64,000 bases of DNA, from the NCBI GenBank assembly GCA_963693305.1, contig OY855904.1, positions 35,345,417 to 35,409,416 of the forward strand. Direction: 5' to 3'. The stretch is from Meandrina meandrites (lineage: Eukaryota > Cnidaria > Anthozoa > Scleractinia > Meandrinidae). This document shows positions 56,901-64,000 of the stretch, piece after piece (positions within the stretch are counted from its first letter, which is position 1; every line of letters begins with the position of its first letter). The notes under the pieces are model-generated. The model worked only from the letters and a program-made list of their open reading frames with translations. It was not told the DNA's origin and searched no databases. The position numbers and the translations under genes are program-made.

Positions 56901-59763
56901 TTTTCATTTCTCCTTTCGCTTATCTAGCATTCGGCTTTTTGTTTCACTTTTCTTCTTTCTTTCTTGGCCCTCTTTTAAGCCCTATCATGGTCAAAAAGAC
57001 TGAAGTCACTTTTTGTTGACCTGGTTCTCACAAATCCAATCATTATATATCTTATTAGACATTTTAGTTTGTAGTATTGGTGTATATTTTTACGAGTCAT
57101 GCAGTATTTTGGCGAGCCCGAAGGGCGAGACAAAATACAAATGAGGAGTACTAAAAATGTATAGCGATACTACACACAAAAATGTCTAATGAGGGATTTA
57201 TTATCCAACGTTTTCTTTCCCGAAAAAGCTGACTTTCCACCATTTTAAGTCCCTCGCGCGGTCAAGATGAATACTTTGTTAATACTGGAACCTGTTTAAC
57301 AGGTCTTACGGAGTACGTTCGTTTCGCGCTTTATTTATACTCCACGAAGGGGAGTTACATAATAAATTCTGAAAACACATTAGCCAGCTAGATTTTTGCC
57401 AATGGTGAACTTTTGATTTTAAAGCATGTTCAGGTTGCAGGACGCATGGCTCCACAACGTACCATGACTGCAAAAGTAGAAATTTTTCATTCACGCCCGG
57501 AGGAGGTACCATCCCAGCTATAGCAGAACAGCTCAATGGATTTGCACGTGCGTCATGCATCTTGGTGCATTTTTAATTGAAGTCTTGATTTTGTTAAATA
57601 AAGAAATTGAGCGCTTTGGACACCAATGGCACGCTCAATCGATTAATCTCCATTTGGATTGACTAAAAGCACTCAGGCCCGTCCACACTAATTCATTTAA
57701 GTTCATGCGTTCTCGCCTGGTGTCCATACTACAACGTTCCTCTGCGTTTTCCCCGTCCACACTAAAATGCACTAAAAACGCTGACGCCACGAAAATAACA
57801 ACTAGAGTTATGCGCGCATACGACAAATAGACGCATCCACGATGTGTTTGATAAGGTATAACAGAGCGATGCCGGCAACATTTTACACTTGAAAGCATTT
57901 TACTCCTCCTGTTAGACGTCTTCCTTCTCTGGTAATCAGTAAAGGATTGAATGGATCAATGTTGATTCTTGGGAAAGCGATTAAGCTCGAAAGCAAAAGC
58001 TTTGTCCACCATATTTTCTCTCTCTTCCAAGTAGAGTGGATCAGAGTTATGCATTCATGGGATAACGTCAGCGTTTTCGAAAGCCTCCGTTTTCGCCGTC
58101 TACACTGAAACGATAACGCTCCGCTAACATGTTTGCGTTTTCGATGAAAACGATAAGCGTTTTCCATCGTTGTAGTGTGGACGATAGGCGGAAACGCATT
58201 AGTGTGGACGGCACCTCAGCTAGTTCCAGATGGCCCAAACACTGCAGGTATGACGCGTTTTTGCAGACAGTGAATTTTATGCATGCCAAATGACTTCACT
58301 TGACAATTCAGCAAGCGGAGTCCGCATCTAGATTAAAACTTAAAAATTTTGCTCAATCGTTTGGGTTCGACTTTTTCAAAAGTTTTCAGGCGTTTTGAAT
58401 GCTGTTTGTAAGCATTCATTTCGTGGCTTACTTCGTTGTTTTTCTGTGAAATATCTAAATGCTTCTACCCTATATTTGTAAAACAAAACAATAATTGGAT
58501 TCCGGCGGTTTTCGCATAATAACGAAATTATCAAGGCCTCGGTCTGTGTTATCTGCGTGAGACTTCGGCATCGGCAGATAACAAAAACCTCGGCCTTGAT
58601 AATTATCGCTGTCATGCGAAAGCAAAATCCAATAGTTGTTCAATGCTAAAAAAGATCATTTTTTTGGTCGCTCCAAACATACCAAATCTCCTCTAGTTCT
58701 ACTCTTGCAAGACCGCTACGGCACTCGCCAATATTGATTAATTAATGCCAACTAAGCGTTCAAAGGGGGCGTATCCTTCTCTGTTACAAGCTTGCTCTGT
58801 GTTTTTAGAAAGACATGAAGACCCGCACGAACAGTACCTCATTACAAATCCCGCGATGCTTTGCTGACCAAGTAAGACTCAATGGAATGATATCTTACGA
58901 CCCCCAAGTGATGCTTTATTTGTTGTTGTTTTCAAAGTCTGCAACTATTTTTACGTTGATTCATGCCTTCTAATGGGAGGTCTTCTGCGAGCAGGCTCTC
59001 TGCTCGAGGAATAAATATTTACTGGCTCCCCGAGTGGAGAGTTGCTTGCAGACAATTTAAATGGGAAGTTAGAAACTGAAACGCTGTGAGAATTGTAAAT
59101 GCGCCTCCCTTCCTGGGAATGTATTTGTCGGTAAACAAGCTAAAAACAGCTGAGCAGCTGGCCGCATCTCTCTCAAACAATTTTGATCACGGAAAGGTCG
59201 TTTGCTCGATCCTCAACACAAGCGATGCAAATGATACTGAACAAACCAAATGCAGCTCATACGTGTTTTGCTCGAACAAAAACGGCCAATGCCAGTTTTT
59301 GCAACTTTGTGTAGATCAAGGCGCTTTTACAGCACAATAACAGACATTTGTTGGAGTGAACAACAGGAAAACAAGGCTTCTGTGAAGTTTTCCATATTCT
59401 TTGTTTATGTGTGGGCAGTTATCAGTCAGGATAAGTTTCCAGTAAGAGACGAATCATGTCGATACACTTTTTAACATATATTCTCGGCGTACGTAAAAAA
59501 GCCGTCATACATCAAAAAGTGGAGGAAAATTAGCACAACTATGTTACACTCCTTGTGCTCTGTTGCATTGAAAATCGAATAACACTCATTAAATACAAAG
59601 GAAAGTGTAAAGGAAGTCAGTGTGTTTGAGAAACAAAGAAAATCAAGCTCACCGTGGATAGATCCTCCAGAACGCTCTGCGCATACTCCAACGTATTTCT
59701 CTCCACGTGATCATGAGGAGTGAGAGCCAGAAGGTCATGCAAGGTTATAATGTATGCAGGGAC
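38927..59763 (-). CDS. rasgrf: RasGRF-type guanine nucleotide exchange factor, C-terminal 19 exons
   Basis: Minus-strand exons, listed 3' to 5': 38927-39055, 39220-39288, 39424-39541, 40066-40145, 40511-40708, 41077-41161, 41259-41380, 41978-42044, 42256-42368, 42463-42557, 43044-44204, 44381-44651, 46045-46120, 46680-46756, 54607-54785, 55119-55176, 55916-56079, 56540-56657, 59653-59763. All phases match: 3291 nt, 1096 aa plus stop. Domains N to C: end of a DH (Rho-GEF) domain ([40 protein letters not shown]), PH2 ([30 protein letters not shown]), REM ([20 protein letters not shown]), a 387-aa Ser-rich linker in one exon, and CDC25 ([44 protein letters not shown]). This order is diagnostic of RASGRF1/2, which load GTP on Ras and Rac downstream of Ca2+/calmodulin. 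PH1, IQ and the DH start are missing from the window. Confidence 0.93.
40376..40487. mobile_element. Palindromic MITE in a RasGRF intron
   Basis: The arms start ATCCTCGGAAACCCAAGGCT and mirror to the end (complement ATCCTCGGAAACCCAGGGCT), with an inner GGGAAGGGAGAGA/TCTCTCCCTTCCC stem. It lies about 23 bp downstream of the 5' splice site that follows exon 40511-40708. Confidence 0.8.
40726..40752. repeat. (CGTAA)n short tandem repeat
   Basis: About five CGTAA units just upstream (on the minus strand) of the acceptor of exon 40511-40708. Confidence 0.85.
41481..41745. mobile_element. MITE with CCCGGGGGAGG-type ends
   Basis: CCCCGGGGGAGGGAAGTACTC on the left and, complemented, CCTGGGAGG, a G-run and TACTC on the right. 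The family is common in coral DNA as I recall it. It lies in a RasGRF intron. Confidence 0.6.
41746..41797. repeat. Poly(G) and (ACAG)n tracts
   Basis: A G-run of about 18 followed by about seven ACAG units, directly after the MITE. Confidence 0.9.
44652..46044 (-). other. RasGRF intron
   Basis: 1.4 kb between exons 44381-44651 and 46045-46120. Apart from the MITE near 45404-45637, I see nothing with a recognisable function. Confidence 0.5.
45404..45637. mobile_element. MITE with GCGTTTTCG / ATCCACAC termini
   Basis: ATGCGTTTTCGTTGATGAGT on the left and the complement of ATGCATCGACGAGAACGCAT on the right form imperfect inverted ends. GCCATCCACACTGA and GCCTCCACACCGA lie inside. Related in style to 57673-58217. 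Confidence 0.6.
48663..48940 (+). mobile_element. tRNA-derived SINE with 15-bp target duplication
   Basis: 278 bp flanked by TACATTCTCAATAAG at 48648-48662 and 48941-48955. Pol III boxes are visible: A box TGGCCTAATGG and B box GGTTCGAGCC, followed by a conserved core (TTCTTGGGCAAGATACTCTA) and a 3' region with GCGATGGACTAGCATCCCGT. The exact duplication suggests a fairly recent insertion. I recall close relatives in cnidarians and other invertebrates. Confidence 0.9.
50836..52886. repeat. ~179-bp minisatellite, about 11-12 copies
   Basis: Unit landmarks recur every 179 bp from about 51021 to 52886: GTGACTCATACTCCGATGAG, TCGTTTCGACGCGATAATTA, GCTTGTCGCCATGGTTGCAG and CTCATGTGAGCAGTGC. A diverged copy begins near 50836, and the last copy breaks off after CAAAACATCAACAACAAAAA. 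Copies differ at a few shared sites (AACAAAAT/ACCAAAT, GTTTTAAG/GTTTAAAG, CTAAAAC/CTAACAC). The 66-codon open frames in the units are by-products. Confidence 0.95.
53010..53170. repeat. Degenerate ~50-bp tandem repeat
   Basis: Three diverged units begin GACTGTGCCTTGCTGGCATT, GACTGTGCCTCGCTGGCATT and GACTGTACTTTGCC. Confidence 0.65.
53583..53775. repeat. Degenerate CTGGCTGG/GCTGGCAAAA repeat
   Basis: TGTTCCTGGCTGGGAAA occurs twice and GCTGGCAAAA/GCTGGCGAAAA several times, in irregular units of about 65 bp. Confidence 0.6.
54122..54294. mobile_element. Palindromic MITE (173 bp)
   Basis: ACTAGAAGATGGTTTTCC mirrors the right end (ACCATCTTCTAGT), and GAGGTCTAGAAAAGC mirrors GCTTTTCTAGACCTC. The loop is rich in GC (CCCTCGCCTAACGGCTCGGG). 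Confidence 0.8.
56080..56539 (-). other. RasGRF intron dominated by a microsatellite
   Basis: 460-bp intron between exons 56540-56657 and 55916-56079. More than half is (CGAA)n, which starts about 25 nt after the 5' splice site. Confidence 0.8.
56269..56514. repeat. (CGAA)n microsatellite, ~245 bp
   Basis: About 60 CGAA units with two CGTA interruptions near the left end. The same motif as the (TTCG)n tract at 7687. Open frames across it on both strands are artefacts. Confidence 0.95.
57673..58217. mobile_element. MITE with CCGTCCACACTAAT termini
   Basis: CTCAGGCCCGTCCACACTAA on the left and, complemented from the right, CTGAGGTGCCGTCCACACTA. Internal inverted sub-repeats carry GCGTTTTC and GTCCACACTA blocks. 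No coding capacity. Confidence 0.75.
58494..58633. mobile_element. Palindromic MITE (140 bp)
   Basis: ATTGGATTCCG and TTTTCGCATAATAACGAA on the left are mirrored by GCTGTCATGCGAAAGC and AAATCCAAT on the right, with AATTATCAAGGCC mirrored by GGCCTTGATAATT. Confidence 0.8.
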
Positions 59764-62700
59764 CTGAAACCGGATATTATAAAAAAACATCACTGAGTGA
59801 AAACAAAACTATAACTGCAAACAAAAACAACCTTACTGACTGCATGCTAAAAGACGTACGAGTAGAAGCAATCTAAGAAGGTGCGTGCAGGGCCCACGCC
59901 AATCTTCTACGTGTTTTCGTTGGTAGTTTTCCTTCTGATTAACGATTAACGTGAGCGCGGGAACGTTCGATAACCGTATCACCAAGTGAAGTTGGCGTAA
60001 TTTCCATGATTTTTCAGACATTACAGTATAACAGGATTGCCACAGGTCAAGGAAAATAACAATTCTTAAAGGACAGGGAAAAGTCGTGGAATCTTAATTT
60101 GAATCAGGGAAAATTAACCTTTTATAGAAAGTCTGGGAAAATTGAAATTATAACACCTCTGATTTAACACCAGTGATGGTTGGAAGAAACATTTCAGGCA
60201 ATGTGACCTCAGCAATGTGATTTGTTTTGGAAGTGGAGGCTGCAGGCCGCTACTATATCTGAATTTTTTTTAATTATTTAGTCAGGGAGAGTTTATTTGG
60301 CTTCCAACGCTAACCCAATTGATTAACCTCCTACCAGTTGGGATTTTTAACTATACGTGTTCGTTTGAATCAGTATCTGTTTCATGATTAGATTCACGTG
60401 TACCGGGGCATTTTCACGTTGAATGTTCATCAGCGCTGCGTGGATAAATATAAATTATATTTTTTGTTTTCGTCAGGTGTTTAGATTTTAAGCTATGTAT
60501 CAAACCTTAAGGCTGTGAAGCGTGCAATTTTGTGTTTTTTTGGGTGTTTATTCTTTCAGTTTAGTAGCTTAAAATAACTTGTGTATCAAACCTTAAGACT
60601 TTGGAAAGCAAGACTCTTTTCGCTTCAGCCACCAAGTTCCCCTTGGTTGTTTGCCGGCAGAACACAACATTAAATGCACAGAGCTGTTTAGATAATCGCT
60701 TAAACGAAAAACTTAAACGAAGTGTATTTATCCCTTTCGAGAAAGTACAATAATATTTTTATCAAGAGTTAATAATCAACCACAGCCGGCGGGGAATACA
60801 AACAACCTAGCCGTGATTCTCCTGCAGATTTAAAAATTCAATCGTGAAAACTTAATTACATCCCTGGGGATCTTTTCTCAAAGACGATATTGTTAAGAAA
60901 AACGAAAATATTTCGCGTACACAGTGCATCCAACAATCAGTATCGTTAAGGGGGAGCTTATTCTAAAAAAGCCAAATGAATATTCAGACTATAAAAATCC
61001 TTTTGTCTTTTGAACAAGAGAGAAAGTTGCCGCGCGACATGTTTAACAAGTGACTGCACTGCCATGCACACCGAATGTAATTTCGCTGCCAAAGAGAACC
61101 GACTAAGAGTTAATGCTGCTTCTGTCAATTTACCTCGCTTCAACTTTGGTGTAACTCACTCTTATTTACATTAATTAACCAGGCGAGTAATAAGAAATTG
61201 TTGGAAATTTCGCGTAAATATTCAATCTAAAGTGTTTACAATGTTATTTGAATTAGATTATGTAACAGACACAACGGAAACGAAGTTGAGTGGAACACGA
61301 ACTTTGTCACCGTGGTGACGACGATATGAAACTACAGAAGCACTTCAGCCGCCAGCCATGCAGATAAAAAAGTAAAAATGTTACACTTGTCAAGTGCCGT
61401 CAAGACAGAAAAGACAATAGTGCTGTGGATTACAAGTATCATTACCAATGTAGATTCAAATATACACAGTTATATCCGTTTTTAAAAAGGGATCGGTCAA
61501 CGACAAGGTGGTATTGAAAATAACATTATGGTAATTATAACGAAATCAACTTAGAAGATCAAAACATGAAAATTGCGAGCGCCAAGAATCGAAAAGAACG
61601 ATGTGAACAGTAGGGATAAAACTCAAGTACATTTCCTTACCTTTAAAAAAATTAAGAGGAGGAACGAAAGTGATGTACTGTACATGTTACTTAGGCTGAT
61701 TAAGGGAGACAGACTAAACAGAATCAATTTGACTTATAAAATGCTAGTGCAGACATGATACAACCTTGTACTTACACACAAGCTAGGCTAGTCGATGGCA
61801 AACGCACTGCGTGTAGACCGTGTAAGAGTCAAGATGTGTTGCCGCGGTATATATAAAATTCAGCCCGTATTATCGTGTTCTACAGGCTGCCGCTGAGATC
61901 AGTTAAGCTTCAAATGCTTAATCGTCGCAATTCTACACTTCTCTGAGCTGAGTTGGCGCGGTGGATTCAATAGGCAATTTTGCATGAATTACCCGGAGTA
62001 AAGCACTCGATTGAAATTAAGTTCGAAGACATTCCCAATTAAAATCGACTAACACAACAGCAGACCACTCCTAAACGAGGAAAAATTCGAAGGTTCCAGA
62101 CAATCACGTAACTTTCCCTGCAGCGCATAATCTGAGCATTACAAAGAGATTTCGGTACGATAACAAATGGTTAAATTAAGATTTCAACGACAAAAATTCA
62201 ATTTCCGTGCAGGTTTAGCGCTGACTTGGTACATTTGAATACATTTACGCGCGGAAAGCGCGGTTCAAACAATGCACAAATGAACAGAGCGAAACAGCAG
62301 AGCCCTTCAATATCGGCTCTACTGCGAGTAAGGCAGTTACCTCGTTACTTCCATTAACCGCACCGAAGTTATAATAGAATTTATCCCTTTAAAAACACGC
62401 TTTTAACACAAGAATGAAATGAAATAAGCTTAAAGCAAGAATTACTAATAGCCGTGCGAAAATGAATTAAGAATAAAAGTGTACTTTGTTTGGATGCTGA
62501 TTAACATGAAGACAAGGCCTGCTCCACTGCACGAAAACTACTGGCGCGAAGAAACTAGAAAACAAGCTATAAAAACTTCATAAACAAATCTGCGGCCTCC
62601 AGCAAAGTGGAAATTAAAAATCCGTTTTCATTTACACAGTTTTTACTAGACAGCTAAGTCTGTCCCGGTTATATTTTAAATGGGAGAGGGAAATAAAATA

Positions 62701-64000
62701 TTAATGAGTTCGGAACAAAGACAGCATCTGTTGTTTCTAGCGAAATCGAGCAAGCCGCGATACTCACTAAAGCCTTTTTGACAACCCACGAATATTAAAG
62801 GAAAAATACTACAACACCACATCACATGCGACATTGTGGAGATGAAAAAACATACCTGGGACTCTTTTACCCTCACTAAATACCAATGGCACCGTGCACA
62901 GAATCAACGGTTTTGAAAAACAAGTCAATTTTATGTTCGTAAAGCCTTTGCCAATAGCTGTTTGTATTACAATCGCGCTCCCAGCGGAGTTGTCGCAGAC
63001 GTCCTTAACACAGCGAGAGAAAAACATTAAAGACAAACAAAAGCGTAGTAAAGGAAATTTGGAGTCGACGAACTGTTGTTGTTTTATTGTTGTTGGTCAT
63101 CACCTGCGCTTCTGAGCCTGGTGCATCTCAAATTCTAATGTAAGCAAAGTTACATAATAAAATCCAAAATACTTTTGGCTAGTTTGCACTCGGCAGAAAA
63201 TATTTTCATGGAGCAATAATCACAAATATTCCAAGATAACGAGGAGTGTTAAAAAAAATCGTACACTAGCGCGCAATAAAATGGACAGCACCAGAACTCA
63301 AGCTATTATTTCGTGTCGCTTCCTATTCGCACCGCTTGAACACTCCATCAAAAACTATTGTTTTGACTGAATTAGAAGCAATTGACGAATCTACAACAAC
63401 GTGACAAAAGTAGAGATGTGGTTAGCTTGTTATATCAGTGCGGCATGGTGAAGTGCATGCATTGTCAATGTTTACCAAACATTTTACTCATCCAAAGCTA
63501 TACTCGTTTTCAGAACACTTCACATGTTATCAGTCCGTGAGTGTTTTATGCCTCAGTTCAGAGTTACATTGTCAACGGGAAACACGAGTAAAAAGTTATA
63601 TGTCTGGGCGAAAACTTTGGTTCTAAACCTGTCGTTCGCACGATTTAAAGGAAAGTGGATCTCCTCCTCTCGTAAGGTAATGTTTATTTCCTGCCGTCCT
63701 TTGCAGTATCACACACATTCACTGTTTTCTTAAAATTGACAATATTTTAGTTAAGGTGTCATCTAAGTTGATCAAACGATAACCCCCTAATTAACATTAT
63801 TGAACAAGTTAACATGAGGATCCCTTTTGCTAACTTCTCTTGTGACAACTATGAATAATAGTAATAACAACAAAATAGAATAATTGGACCATATACCGCG
63901 TACGAAAATTGACAACGACTCAACACGGTCAAGACGCTATTATCGCTACAGGTGGAGTCGGCGAGGAGATTGTTTTAGTTTCTATAAATTAGGCGCAAGT
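59764..64000. other. Upstream RasGRF intron or intergenic DNA; no exon found
   Basis: The exon at 59653-59763 begins with an acceptor in phase 0, so upstream DH, IQ and PH1 exons must exist. I searched the minus strand for DH and PH1 signatures and found none before the right edge. Several short open frames (for example 62809-63036) match nothing. No repeats with clear structure were seen. Confidence 0.5.

Larger units (their letters stand above)
56658..59652 (-). other. RasGRF intron (3.0 kb)
   Basis: Contains two MITEs (57673-58217 and 58494-58633). The open frame at 57306-57560 (-) has no family I recognise. Nothing else is called. Confidence 0.5.

Noticed and set aside
62809..63036. Possible upstream RasGRF exon
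   Set aside because: The translation shows no DH, IQ or PH signature, and its phase cannot be tied to the exon at 59763.

Overview
The window is nuclear DNA from an animal, most likely an anthozoan cnidarian and probably a stony coral. The reasons are intron-rich genes with GT-AG splice sites, animal-only families (Pygopus, RasGRF, D8C/uromodulin-like, rhodopsin-class GPCR, long thrombospondin type-1 arrays), many MITEs and tRNA-derived SINEs of types I know from corals and anemones, and Ty3/gypsy and L1-like retroelements. The species call is inference. No gene is prokaryotic, viral or CRISPR-like.

Layout. 1-1290: tRNA-like SINE fragments inside an intron. 1295-2067 (+): last two coding exons of a Pygopus gene with its PHD finger. 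2068-4755: intergenic. 4756-29408 (+): a 14-exon secreted protein with about 13 TSP1 domains and one EGF-like domain; 12 junctions are phase 1, so TSP1 exons can be added or lost without a frameshift. Intron 3 holds an intronless antisense GPCR (8166-9224). The 12.4 kb intron between 13804 and 26163 is a nest of mobile DNA: a gypsy element split by an L1-like LINE with a 13-bp target duplication, the LINE split by a DNA transposon with long inverted termini, and that transposon holding a small MITE. 29409-32022 is repeat-rich intergenic DNA. 32023-32970 (+): an intronless 315-aa membrane protein with an LDAF1/promethin-like hydrophobic region. 32971-36589: repeats, including an 85-bp-arm hairpin carrying hammerhead-ribozyme-like motifs. 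36590-38406 (+): a three-exon, 154-aa secreted single-D8C protein. 38927 to at least 59763 (-): the C-terminal 19 coding exons (1096 aa) of a RasGRF Ras/Rho exchange factor whose N-terminal exons (PH1, IQ, start of DH) lie past the right edge or were not found.

The genes are not an operon-like unit. Pygopus (Wnt-dependent transcription), RasGRF (Ras signalling), the GPCR, and the secreted TSP1 and D8C proteins are neighbours without an evident shared pathway. The most informative parts of the window are the recent tandem duplication of exon-plus-intron blocks in the TSP1 gene, whose two copies give empty-site controls for two small mobile insertions; the nested transposons; the hammerhead-like hairpin; and the roughly 179-bp minisatellite in a RasGRF intron. 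Exon coordinates were derived by hand from reading frame, phase, splice consensus and remembered family sequence, without any search.
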